The position numbers were made by a program, and so were the translations under genes. Positions 1-10,732 of a stretch of 64,000 nucleotides of DNA are shown one piece after another. The DNA is from Globisporangium splendens (Eukaryota > Oomycota > Peronosporomycetes > Pythiales > Pythiaceae), in the NCBI GenBank assembly GCA_006386115.1, contig VFIW01000014.1, positions 724,509 to 788,508 on the forward strand. The letters run 5' to 3'. The notes under the pieces are model-generated. The model saw only the letters and a program-made list of their open reading frames with translations, ran no database searches and had not been told where the DNA came from. Position 1 is the first letter of the stretch; each line of letters starts with the position of its first letter.

Positions 1-1
1 C

Positions 2-748
2 ACGAAGATCCAGCAGCAGCAACAGCAACGCGCTGGGAAGCGCCATCATCACGGCGAAAGCAGCAGCAATAACAGCGATCTCACGGCGGCTGCCGCGTTG
101 GACGCCACGCTTGTTGTGCAGTTGCAGAAGCAGCTCAAGGACCTCGAAGCTGAGAACGAGCGCTTGAAATGCGGCAGTAGTACTAGTGGCAACGCGCTTG
201 AAGCCACTCAAAGCGACGAGCAGACCAAGCAGCTCTATGCCCGCTGCGACGTTCTCGTGAAAGAACGCAAAGCCGTGCAGACGATCATGGAGCACAAGAT
301 CAAGGCGCTCGTGAACGCGATCAGTGAGGCGTCCGACGCTACGCTACAGAGCGCGGGCGGGGTGGTCCAGCTAGGCGAGCCGGCAAAGCGGCTCACGCGC
401 GAGGTGAACGCGCTACAGTGGTTCGTGAATGCCTCGATTATCGCGCTTCGCAATGCAGAGAGCGGAACTGCCAATACTGCCGCTGCGAATGCCAGCGGTC
501 CTGCTGGTATCCCTCAGAGCGCGACAACAGCGACCGCACCCGCCAAGCTCTCGACGGACAGCTCCAAGTCCACGACGCCAAGCAGCAGCCACGTCCGCGC
601 ATCGTCGCCCACTCGAAGCAGCGGATCGCAGTTCAACGCGGGACCCTCGCACGCTCCAAGCACGACAGCGACAGCGAGCGTCTCGGTGGAAGAGCTCATT
701 CAGCAGCGCCGCGCTCAATTGCAGCGTGAACGCCAGGAATCATCGTAG
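2..748 (+). CDS. Coiled-coil protein, 3' end only
   Basis: The frame is open from the first base of the window, so the 5' part lies outside. The visible C-terminal ~248 residues start with a Gln/His/Ser/Asn-rich stretch. A leucine-heptad coiled coil follows (around KQLKDLEAENERLK), then a second helical block. The last ~90 residues are a Ser/Thr/Ala-rich disordered tail ending in a short charged helix (QQRRAQLQRERQ). No catalytic motif is visible. A cytoskeletal adaptor or motor tail would fit, but I do not recognise the family. Stop codon TAG at 746-748. Confidence 0.6.
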   Translation, partial: TKIQQQQQQRAGKRHHHGESSSNNSDLTAAAALDATLVVQLQKQLKDLEAENERLKCGSSTSGNALEATQSDEQTKQLYARCDVLVKERKAVQTIMEHKIKALVNAISEASDATLQSAGGVVQLGEPAKRLTREVNALQWFVNASIIALRNAESGTANTAAANASGPAGIPQSATTATAPAKLSTDSSKSTTPSSSHVRASSPTRSSGSQFNAGPSHAPSTTATASVSVEELIQQRRAQLQRERQESS

Positions 749-872
749 CGTAGTGGATTCTGCAGCCCCATCAATGAACGAATAGGTACAAAACAAAGCA
801 TGGCACAGTCATAATAACTCAAGACTCACAGCGTCATGATAGTGTGGCTGAATGCATTTTTGAGACTTGTCT

Positions 873-1948
873 TTAAAGCGGAATCGCGAGGTTGGGCTCG
901 TTCCACGTCGTCGCGGTTGGCACGATCGAGTTGTTGAGCTGCGGCTGGTAGTGGTGGTGGATCCAGTGCTTCTCATCGCGTGTGCCTGGTTGCTTGTGGT
1001 ATTTCCAGTGCTCACCATCGCATTTCAGATGCGAGTCGAAGATCTATCAAGTAGTCCACAACGACAAAAGCACAAAAGTGTCCATGTGAGATGGACACAG
1101 AGAGACACACACACGAGGAGGACACTGCTTTGCTTACCCAGAACTGGCACGTGTTGAAGACTCCGGGGACGATGATCATCACGAGCAGCAACTCCAAGTG
1201 GCGATTCTGCGCGAATGCGGCAAACAGTGCGCTCGACGCGTGCGCCAGCGGCGTGTAGAGTGCAGCAAGCACCGCCAGATTGGTCGCTTTCATGAGCAGC
1301 AGCACCAGCGTGTACGCCGTGGCTTGCGCACCCCAGATTCGCCATTGCGGTGGATCGCCATAGTACCCCGAGTCGATTAGCAGCGTTGTGTTGAGACGCA
1401 CAGCGGTCGCATGGGTCGCTCGTAGGAACAGCAGCACGAGCGGAATCCCCAACGTCGCGTCGAGCATATACACGACGAAGTAGATGGCGCACTACCATGC
1501 ACAACACATTGAGAAAGAGAATGGGCTGAGGCGAGTCTCCTCATGGATGATACAAAGAGCGCTCAGATTTCGCTCGCACCTCGTCGTCGTCGGTCGAGGA
1601 GCTCGCGACCATGAAGATGGAGATGAGGATGTTGAGCCAGTGGCACAGAAGCGAGCCGACGCCCTGCTTGCCGAGGTCCATGACCCACACCTGTCCCGTT
1701 GGTACAAGGGATTAGGCACCCAGTAGCTATATGCTCTAAGAAACAAAACGCACCTTGAATGGCCGCACGGGGCTCTCGAGTTTGTGCTTGAGGTACAAGA
1801 TGAACACAGCCGCGAAGAGCAGCAGCAGCTGCAGCACACGGCCGAACGCATCCGTGAACAGATAGCACTGGTCTGACCCGCCGTCTCGGGATATGAAGTC
1901 CCAGTACACGCGGCGCGGCGCTGCCGAAGCAGCAGCAACGCTCGTCAT
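873..1948 (-). CDS. STIMATE/TMEM110-like multi-span membrane protein
   Basis: Four exons by splice-site reading: 1948-1754, 1690-1580, 1491-1138 and 1043-873, all in phase 0, giving about 276 residues. The protein has several hydrophobic segments. It matches the TMEM110/STIMATE (fungal YPL162C-type vacuolar) family: an N-terminal FTDAFGR...LLLLFAAVF span, VMDLGKQGVGSLLCHWLNI, YMLDATLGIPLVLLFLR, YYGDPPQWRIWGAQ, and IVPGVFNTCQFW before a hydrophilic tail. In animals STIMATE is an ER protein promoting STIM1 conformational change in store-operated calcium entry, while fungal members sit in the vacuole membrane. Which applies here is unknown. The three introns are 63-94 nt. Confidence 0.8.
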
Positions 1949-2393
1949 TAAAGCTATAATGTGCTAATGTGGGGATGGCATGCGTTGTGTGGAAACGGAC
2001 CAGAAGGACTCAGACGGATGCGTCCTTTCAGGATTGCGCGGAATCTGAGGCCGCGAATTCACAGCCGCAGATCGACTGCACGAGCATCCGAACGTTGCCG
2101 CGTGAGCTGCATTGAGACGCTTGCACCCTCCCTGTGTTCGTGTGTGTGAAGTAGTAGTATTCACGCACCTGATAGTTGCTTCGTGAAAGAGGGCGATACG
2201 AGTAATGATGGCGCACATCGTGAGTGTATTCGATTCCTTTTTCTTTTTTTCTCCCTCTCTTTTTCCTCACTCTCATCTTTCCTTTTCATAGTCACACAAA
2301 ATCATCCTCACACGATTGCGCTTTTCGTTATGCATGCGCTTCGACAGCTCTTTATAAAAGCACAGCAAGTCTTCAAGAGGAGAGAGGCAACGC
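1949..2393. other. Intergenic, promoter side of the STIMATE-like gene
   Basis: No convincing ORF. It holds a pyrimidine-rich tract on the + strand (about 2230-2290) between two genes that both read on the minus strand, so it combines the 5' region of the upstream STIMATE-like gene with the 3' region of the protease gene. Confidence 0.5.
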
Positions 2394-4665
2394 TTATTCC
2401 ACGCTGAGCAGCTCCGTTTCCATCGCGAGCACTTGCTCTTCCTTCAGATCCAAAGTCGACTCCACCACAGGAACAGCAGCAGCGCTGGTGTGGAATGGCT
2501 CTTGTTGCGTGACTCCAGCTGGCTTCGATCCGTCCGGGATCGGCACGCCCCAGTCGCAGTCCTGCTCAATGCCGAGGTTGTTGTGGTACATCTGGATGCG
2601 GAACCAACCGTTCTCACCCCAGTACGTGCCCCACGAGTTGCGACCAATCCCTACAGACACACATGAGAGACGAGCTTAAGTTATCAAAGAGAAGGTCAAG
2701 TCAAAACATCAAAGCCATAAACAGCGTACAATATTCTGTTTGCGTCTCCTCGTCGTAGCCCCAGCCGGCGACCGAGATCTCGTGGTTGATCATTGGGAAC
2801 CACACGTTTTCCGAGTAGATGCCACCAGAGTACGCTCCGAACTTCTCCGTCGCGTGGACGCCGCAGCCGATGGGACCGCGCTTGTAGATCTCGGCTTTCA
2901 TGCGGTTCGCGCCGCTCACCGAGCCGTACTCGGACACGTAGTACTTGGTGAATGACTCGACCGGCTCGCACACACCAGGCGTGAACGACGTGTTCGACGG
3001 CCAGCATGTCTCGCAGACCGCAAACTGGTCGCACTTGAGGTTCTTGGCCTGATACGCTTGGCACGTCTGGTCCGGGATGCCATGGCGGTGCGCATACTCG
3101 TAAACGAAACCTGGGTTGCCACCCTGGCAAGTACCACCGCCATTGCAGTTGATCAGCACTTGTGGCGACAGCGCGATTTCCGGCCACGACGCTATACATT
3201 TTCACAATGCGACACACAAAGTCAGTGGGCAAGTTCACATATCTTTCAACTCCAACAGACCTAAAATACATATACGACGTACCATTGCGCATGATGGAAA
3301 TGCGATCCGAGAGCGCACTCGTCGTGCCTTGAGCCCAGCAGCTGCCACAGTACTGTGGAATGTGCTGGTTCTTGTCCCACGTCACGTAGTTCTTGCCGTC
3401 CACGTCACGCCAGTCCCACGCCTTAGGCAGATCCGCGAGGTCCATGGTCTCATGAGGCAACGGGGACAGCACTTTCTCACCACCGACAAACTGCAGCTTC
3501 TGGCGGCACGTCGACGTCGAGAACACGACTTTTTCCTTGTTGATCGGCTCCTCGTCCTTTGTCTCCTGAACAATGGCTTGTTGCTCGGTCTCGAGCTCTT
3601 CCTTCGGAATCACCGTTGGCGTTGGCCACCCGTCGTCCTTTGGCACGCCGAACGCGCATTCGCCTTCGATGCCCAAGTTGTTGACACCGCGCACGATGCG
3701 GAACCAACCGTCTTCGCCCCAGTACGTGCCCCAACTGTTGCGCACGACCCAGAACTTGGTGTTCTTCTCCTCGCCCCAGCCCACGACCGAGATAGCATGG
3801 TCTGTCGCCGTCGCGTTCGTCTTGTCGTCAAAGATGCCGCCCGTGTACAATTCAAACGCGTCCGTGACCGCGACGCTGCACGCAATCGGACCGCGCGCAT
3901 AGATCTCGGACATCATCTGCGCTTCGCCCAGTGTCGTGCCAAACTCCGACACGTAGTACTTGTCGTACTTGTCCTGCGGAAAGCAGCCTTTGTTGGGCAA
4001 GCAGTTCTCGCAGATGTCGATGTTGCGACACAGATTGCCCGTGTCGTGGCCCGTAGCTTCGTACCGCTGGCATCCTTCCTCAGGCACACCATGCTCGTGA
4101 ATGTAGCGGTACGCGTTCAGTTGGTCCCCACCGTGGCAGCCTTCGTCTTCCAGATCACAGTTGAGGATGACCTGCGGCGACAGCACGACTTCGCGGGTCA
4201 CGTCCAGCTTCGAGCGTCCTTTCTCGTTGCGCGCCTTGGCGATCTGCACACGATCCGCCAGCGCCGACGTCGCAGCTGCATCATACACCCATCCATTTAA
4301 AGCAAACCCAGTCAGCTCACATAGTACACAAAGGCAACTTACATCCCCACAGACATGGACGTACCAAACGCCCAGCACGCGCCACAGTAGTGCGGGATGT
4401 GCTGGTTGCGCGAGATCGTCACGAAGCGCGTGCCGTTCACGTTGCGCCAGTCAAAGTTCTTCGGCAGCGCGCTCGCGTCGATGTACTCGTGTGGCCGCGC
4501 CGTGACAATGTGCTCGGAGCGATCCGGATGGCGCACGTAGCCGCCGCCCTTGCCGAGCCGCAGCGGCGCAGGCACTGCTTCTGCGTGCGCATCCGCAGTG
4601 TCCAAAGCGCCAAGCGCCACCAGCATGCTCAGCGCCACGCTCCATGTGCCCAGTCCGCGCCACAT
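2394..4665 (-). CDS. Cathepsin Z-like cysteine protease with two tandem C1A domains
   Basis: Exons 4665-4365, 4275-3283, 3191-2730 and 2650-2394 join with consistent phase 1 and give about 670 residues. The ATG at 4665 starts a signal peptide (MWRGLGTWSVALSMLVALGA), so the product is secreted or lysosomal. Two papain-family C1A domains follow, both of the cathepsin X/Z kind (HIPxYCGxCWA). Domain 1 has CGACWAF, the His in DHAISVVGWG and the Asn in RNSWGTYWGE. Domain 2 has CGSCWAQ, NHEISVAGWG and RNSWGTYWGENG. Both catalytic triads and the oxyanion Gln are present. A Glu-rich linker (~100 residues) separates them. Introns 1 and 2 interrupt the two domains at equivalent places just after the active-site Cys helix, which suggests internal duplication. 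Confidence 0.9.
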
Positions 4666-5256
4666 GCTTCCTCTTGTCTTTTGTCTTCTTTGGGGCGCTT
4701 GCTGCGTCTGTTGCTTCTTGAAGAGTGAGCTGCTGCTGCTGCTGCTTCTTGAGGGAAAGAGGGGGAAAGAATGGAAGAAGATCGTTGTTAGACTCAGAAT
4801 CTGAGTCGGACAAATCAGCTGGGAAAGTGTGTGCAACCTTTAACTTGATAGGCTGTATGATGGGTAGTATAAAGTGTTGGAGGGTGGAGACAGGGTATCA
4901 GGTGTCACAGGAGCAACTTCAACATGTGGCTCTTCGGACTGGGTCATGGTTGTCTCTAGAATGAATGGCTGAGGATGACGGAGTGCTGCCCTCAGCACCT
5001 TGCACAAGCACAAACGAACGAGCAGATAGTTAGTTGAGAAATTGGATCTCTTTTGGCACAGAGCAGCTTCCCAGACGATTTGCTGCTTCTGTCGTTCTTC
5101 GCATTGTGAGGTCAACTTGACAAGGAACGACGCTTGTCGATGCACACTTGCGTTCTTGCTCTGCTGGGCTTTTCAATTACGCGTTAATACGTGCCTGGGA
5201 GATGGGTAAAATTGCCGTTGGAGCCTTCCTTCAAGCATGCCCAAAGGTATACTTAA
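4666..5256. other. Intergenic between protease and PGAM5-like gene
   Basis: Promoter region of the minus-strand protease. The first ~130 bases upstream of its ATG are CT-repeat and CTG-rich. No supported gene; short ORFs here lack any family signature. Confidence 0.5.
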
Positions 5257-6981
5257 TTATAAGTGGTCTTCACTCGACGTGATCAGCGAGTGGGGTAAAT
5301 GCCCAGTCTCGTTCACCGAGATGATCTTGAGTGGCCGGTTTTCGCACACGTCGATGCGCGTGACGCTGCAGTGGTTGATCTCAAAGTGGCCCCACCGTCC
5401 GACGGGGTCAATGCCCATGGCGCGGCACAGGAAGAACCGGATCAGGTTCGCGTGGCACACGATCACCTGGTAGCTGTACGCTTCGTCGTCGTCCTCTTCG
5501 TCCACGGACTTCGGCGTGAAAATCGTCTGGAATGCGAGCTCCATGCGCTCGGCGTCAATCCGATCCATCTCAGGGTTCGTTGCCTCTTGCTGTGATGGGG
5601 CTGCTTCGTGGCTTGAATACGGTCGTCCTGGCCAGCCTTCGCGCAGCAGCCGCGTCGATGTGAGCGTGCAGTTTCCGAAATCTTTGCTGATAGCCGTCGC
5701 CGTCTCGACGGCGCGAGTCATGTCACTATGGTAGATCGTCATATCATGCCGCGTCGGCGAACGACTGTACAACTGCTCCAGATATTTCCCTGTGAACTCG
5801 GCTTGCTGGCGACCCATTTGGGACAGCACTTGGTCGGAATCTGAGACGTAGCGCGCATGGGCATTGATGTAGTGGCCATGGCGCACCAAGATGAGATGTT
5901 TCGTCTTTGGCGGCCGTGGGTACAGGAAGGAGGTACCAACATTTGGCTGTGGTGGCGGTGGCGGTTGATCGCATAATGAGGCAATCGATCGCATCCGTCG
6001 AGCGGATTCAGCCCTTGCTGATGCTCTGGTAGCAGATGACGCACTAGATGAAGTTGCTGATACCGCCGTCGTTGGCGACGTCCTTCCCCCTCCTCGTTGG
6101 CTCAACTGCAGAAAATCCTGGATGCTGTTGGTCCACTTCTCAAACTGCGCTTTCGTGGATGCCGTAAACGAGTACGACGACGGGGTCCCTGAGGGCTTCT
6201 GGTACCGATATGCGAGTTGGAACTTCAACGCAGTGTCGCTTGATGCCAATGTGTTGCCATATACAAAGTTCATGCGACTGATCTCCAAGTCGATCAAGTG
6301 GTGGCGATGTTCTGAGACCGTCTCCAAATGCAACGACGAGTTGTTTCTCACGACCAGCACACAGTAAATCTACAATAGCAATAAAGGAAATCGTAAGAAC
6401 TCAAAACAAAAAAAACAAAACAAAAGCAAATCCATACGCAAGCGCGGTACCGATCCGAGGGTTCGAGAGACTGCGGCTCGCTGCGGCGTTTGCTCCGATT
6501 CTTCGGCGACGACGAGCTCGCCCTCCACGACGACAATGTCGCTGAGCGAGGTCGTTCTCTTCATTTTCGACGTCGGACTCAGACTCGCCCGTTTGTTTTT
6601 CCGTTTCAGCGGGGATGACGCTTTCTGAGGCTGCAATGATGACGCAGCAGGAGCAGGCGCCACTGGCACGGCTGCAGATGGTGATTTATCCTCTTCGGAG
6701 CGACGCTCGCCTGTGGACGGCGGTAGGGACGCTGGAGTCACGTCTTCGTCTTTGGGGGTCTCGAGCTGTTGAGCCAAGTGCTCACTTGATGGCGACGCCT
6801 TGAGCGACAAATCCTGAATGCGTCTGGTGAAGCGAGACAAATACGCACAAGCAAGCATGTCAGAGTTGTGAACAGCGGAAAGAGTAGCAGACCGAACATG
6901 CGGCTTCATGACTCACACGACGTGGGACTTGAGCGATTGGTCGTCTGCAACAGCGGGCGGTGATTCTGGCTGCGTCTGCAT
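5257..6981 (-). CDS. PH-domain / PGAM5-type histidine phosphatase
   Basis: Three exons: 6981-6917, 6823 to about 6451 (donor either 6450 or 6437; 6450 keeps phase) and 6369-5257, about 516 residues. The N-terminal ~130 residues are Ser/Pro/Lys-rich and disordered. A PH-like domain follows (IYCVLVVRNNSSLHLE ... FEKWTNSIQDFL). The C-terminal ~220 residues are a histidine phosphatase: LVRHGHY catalytic motif, HSDMTRAVETA, LLREGWPG and VIVCHANLIRFFLCRAMG with the second His. The RHG...LLREG...CHAN set is closest to PGAM5, a mitochondrial Ser/Thr/His protein phosphatase. The PH domain is not part of classical PGAM5 and suggests phosphoinositide targeting. Stop TAA at 5257-5259. Confidence 0.82.
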
Positions 6982-9102
6982 TATTTACACTTTTTCGATG
7001 TTGCTGCTGGCACAAACGTCAAAAATTCCAGAATGAGGCTGCTGATCGAGCTGTTTGCTTCCTGGTCTCTGCTCACCGACTGCTGCTCTGCTTTTTCAGT
7101 TAACTTTTCTCCCTTTCTTCGTTCGTGAGGAACGCAAAGAAAGAAATCTTTCCGCAGTGCGCGTTTATGTGGGTGTGTGGCTTGAAAATGCGCACGCTGA
7201 CTGACTGGCGATGGGCTACACACACTTGCGAAAGCAGGCAGGTCGCTCGAAAGAAATCACAATGGCGATGATTAATTCGCTCGCTCGCTCACTGAATCTC
7301 TACAATCACACACACGCACAAAGCAAGTGGTCAGTACGCGATCCATGGATCCTTCATTGATTCTTCAGACAGAAGCAGGAGATGCGAGCGACACAATGCG
7401 CGCTCTTCCATAGAGGAAAGCGCAGGACTCCATGGATGTAAAAAAAATCAAAATCACCCACATCCCGCTTTTTCCGCGGAAAACAGTACACGCACAAAGC
7501 ACAACTTAACACACGATCAATCCACCACGTCGCCGAATTCGTCAACGCACACGCGCGCTCCACGGTTTCGCTGTCAGGATGATATGTTTTTATATAAACG
7601 CGCACGTCTCTTCACCAACGGTGCATGCGATTGTGCGCGTGTGCTTTGCGCGTGTAAAACGCGGTGGAAGAGTTCGAAGACGCGCGCACGTCATCATCAT
7701 CGCCCCTCTCCCCCGCATGGAGTTTATGCAGCGCCAGCAGCAGTGCCACTGACAATGCGCACACGCCACAGAGAAATCCATACACGTACCGATCGCTACA
7801 AGCCCGTCACTTGCCTTGTCAACGCTGGCACGACGCAGAGGACGCTCACAAGCAGGACGCTCTTAACTGCCGCTCTCCTCACAACTACAGCGCCGCCAGC
7901 TGGTGCTAGGCGAACAGACAAGCGTCCACGTAAACAGCATTTGCGGTCAGTGGATGAGGGGGAAGAGGAGGAGCGCATCAGAGTTAGCGCATTACATACC
8001 GTCACAAGCAATCAAGAGAGCGGAAGGGCGAATAGACAGAGACAGTGAGGGGAGAAGCCGCTGTGAGGAACAGATTCCGTTCGATCGGTTGACGCGGTGG
8101 CTTTCGGGCTCTGCGGACGTATCCTGAGTGTGCGCTGTTTGTATACATGTGCGTGTGTTCAGCGCGTCGAATCAAGTGCTGCCACATTACTGACCCCCTC
8201 CCACACATCACACAGAAGCATGCATTCACGCCACAGAAGAGAGAGTTGCTCACAGTATGCAGCGCTTGTCCTTCCTTCCCTCCCCGTCTTGAAAAAAGGT
8301 GCATTCCGACCCCAACAACCAATATCCTTTGCAATGGCAGTCGGGATGTTAAATTGGATGCTGTTGTGATACTGCTCTTAGAATGAATATCCTGAGAAAG
8401 GCGATGAGGCTGGTGGTGCAGCTGCGCGTGGTAAGATACGGATCGCTTTGACGCCGCGGCCAGTGGAACGTTTTCGTGTCGAAGCTTCTACGCAGCCAAT
8501 CAGCGCTCTCCGATCTGCCGCTCGCTTTCGCGTGCGTCCCCAATAAGGAGAAGCAGCGCAGTCCGCCAGCTCACACGCACATACACTTCCCATCGGCGTT
8601 TCGAGGATAAAGGAATGGGGAGAATGCTCATGTCGTCCGCCACCAGCTGCTGTTGTACATTGCGCCCCTTGTGATTGTGATATCTGGAGTGTCCGAGAAA
8701 CCTACCGTGCGTATCCGTTTGTAAGAGAGAGCAGTAAACGGTCACATACGTACCCATGCGTACAGTACAATCGGTTACGCGACAGAGTGATGGTCGGCTG
8801 TCACTCTTGTGGAGCTCTTGGCAACAGTAGCACAGCTCACTTGGTGCGCTGAGCTTATCGTCAGAAGGAGGAAGCTCAAGTGGATGCAGCGAAGCATGCG
8901 CAGGCGCTCGCCCTAGTTGCTCGAATCCTCTCCTGTCTCCATCCCGCATTTAGCGCCAGTCAGCTCGCCACGCGTGCTGCTGCTGGGCTCCTCTCCTCTT
9001 CTGTTAGCAGCCATCACACTGGTCACGCACTGATTCTCGCCATATCACATTTTCCCGACCAGCGCACAAGCAAACCCCCGCAAACAAGAGATAAAAGAAA
9101 TC
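6982..9102. other. Gene-poor 2.1 kb spacer
   Basis: Divergent promoter region between the PGAM5-like gene (minus) and the SET-domain gene (plus). ORFs of up to 154 codons occur here, but they are Arg/Ser/Thr-rich with no domain and look like chance frames. I see no tRNA-like or repeat structure. At 9051-9059 a CATTTTCCC motif resembles the oomycete flanking promoter element upstream of the SET gene. Confidence 0.5.
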
Positions 9103-10554
9103 ATGCATTCTGCTGCCGCTGGTGATGACGATGGCACGGCGAACGATTTTGTTGGATACAATGAGTGGGCGCAGCAGGAGCTCGACGTGAAAATCGCGAC
9201 GGATTTCGTGTACGAGGTCGAGGGCGACGAGCGCGGCGTGTTCATCGCCGAGGACATCGGACCGCACACTGAAGTGTTCAGCATTCCGCTTGCGTCGTTG
9301 CTCACGGTGAACGCGGCGTGTAAAGACCCCGTGCTAGGTGAGCTCGCGTTCTTCCAGCAGAGCTGTGCCGACAGCGAAGACGACCAGCTCGCAGTCACGC
9401 TGCTGTACGAGAAGTGGGTCCGCCGTGGCGACTCACGATGGCGCAACCACATTGCGCTGCTGCCGAGAACCTACCATAATGTGCTCTACTTCCCCGAGAA
9501 CGCGCTGGCGCACATGCGTGGCAGCAATCTGTACTTGATTGCCAAGCAGATGACGGAGAAAGTGGCATCGGACTACGCACGACTGCAAGACGACGTGCTC
9601 GTCCCGCTCTTTGACGCTGTAGCAGACCGTGCCAGTGCAGCACAGTTGCAGAAATGGTTCTCGTTATCAGAGTACAAGTGGGCGCTGTCGACGATCTGGA
9701 GCCGCTTCGTGTCGCTGCGAGTGACGCCATCCAACGGATCGCAGAGCGGCAACGAGTCCGAGGACGACGAGGTGCGTGATGCCGTGGTGACCGAGCGTAA
9801 TGGTCCGTTTTTCGGTATGCAGCGCATCAAGGCTATGGTGCCGGTGTTCGATATGCTCAACCACGACCCCGAGGCAGAGATGTCGCACTATCTCGACATC
9901 GCCACGCAAACGTTCAAGCTCGTGAGCCACCAGCACTGGTCGGCTGGCGCACAGATGTACATCAACTACGGTGCGCTCTCGAACCACAAGCTGCTGGCGT
10001 TGTATGGCTTCGTGATCCCCAACAACCCGTACGATGCGCTCGATCTGTGGGTACCCATGGACGAAGCATCGTGCAGTTATTATCACGAGAAAGCGGCGTT
10101 ACTCTCAGCGAATGGCTTGGACCACGCGACGACGCCGTTTGAGCTCACTAGCGACGAACTGAACGAGCTGCTGCTCATCACAGTACGCATCGAAGAGATC
10201 GAGTGCGACAGTGTCGAGCAATTCGAGACTCTCGCCGCCAAGGCGCTCAACGGCGAAGTGCTGAGCTTTGACAACGAACACACGACGCTCACGCGGTTGA
10301 TCTACACGCTGCAGAGAATGCTCGACGAGTTTGACGGCACGCTGGAAGACGACGATGCGAAGCTGCGCGAGTGGGTAACACAAGAAGGGGCGTTGCATGA
10401 TGAAAGCGGAGACGTCAATGAAGAAGACAGCAAGAAACAAAGCGACCTCTACGAACGCATGGCCGTCATCGTTCGCCGTTCTGACAAACTCATCCTGAAA
10501 GAGACCATCGACATGCTCAAGTGGAAGCTGCTGGAGATTCTTCCAACCCCTTGA
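9103..10554 (+). CDS. SET-domain protein methyltransferase, SETD3/RuBisCO-LSMT class
   Basis: Single-exon gene of 483 residues. The N-terminal half has the split SET domain of class VII lysine/histidine methyltransferases: GDERGVFIAEDI (SET start), a helical insert, then VPVFDMLNHDPEAE and INYGALSNHKLLALYGFV, which carry the NH..., NYG and catalytic Tyr elements of SETD3, SETD4 and plant LSMT. The C-terminal ~150 residues match the position of the Rubis-subs-bind substrate-binding domain. Family members methylate actin His (SETD3), histones, RuBisCO or ribosomal proteins, and the substrate cannot be read from sequence. The ATG follows an A/C-rich leader and is the first in frame. Confidence 0.9.
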   Translation: MHSAAAGDDDGTANDFVGYNEWAQQELDVKIATDFVYEVEGDERGVFIAEDIGPHTEVFSIPLASLLTVNAACKDPVLGELAFFQQSCADSEDDQLAVTLLYEKWVRRGDSRWRNHIALLPRTYHNVLYFPENALAHMRGSNLYLIAKQMTEKVASDYARLQDDVLVPLFDAVADRASAAQLQKWFSLSEYKWALSTIWSRFVSLRVTPSNGSQSGNESEDDEVRDAVVTERNGPFFGMQRIKAMVPVFDMLNHDPEAEMSHYLDIATQTFKLVSHQHWSAGAQMYINYGALSNHKLLALYGFVIPNNPYDALDLWVPMDEASCSYYHEKAALLSANGLDHATTPFELTSDELNELLLITVRIEEIECDSVEQFETLAAKALNGEVLSFDNEHTTLTRLIYTLQRMLDEFDGTLEDDDAKLREWVTQEGALHDESGDVNEEDSKKQSDLYERMAVIVRRSDKLILKETIDMLKWKLLEILPTP

Positions 10555-10732
10555 GAGTGAGAAAAAAACACAAGCTCAGGCGATAAGTAGGTGCAATAGA
10601 AAATAACATAAATACAGGAGAAGAACGACGTTAAAGCCATCAAGTTGTTCTCATTGTATGTTTTCGTAAACTTTCTATCCGTTGTTGGCTGTAGCTGCGT
10701 GGGCTGAGTATGCCAGTTCAGTTTTTTCTCGT

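Noticed and set aside
3116..4300. 394-codon plus-strand ORF over the cathepsin gene
   Set aside because: Antisense to a fully explained protease with catalytic motifs; composition typical of a codon-bias mirror frame.
6460..6480. GGTTCGAGA box resembling a tRNA B box
   Set aside because: Lies inside the PGAM5-like coding exon; no matching A box or cloverleaf around it.
7584..8949. ORFs of 149-154 codons in the 7-9 kb spacer
   Set aside because: No start context, domain or composition typical of genes in this window; probable chance frames.
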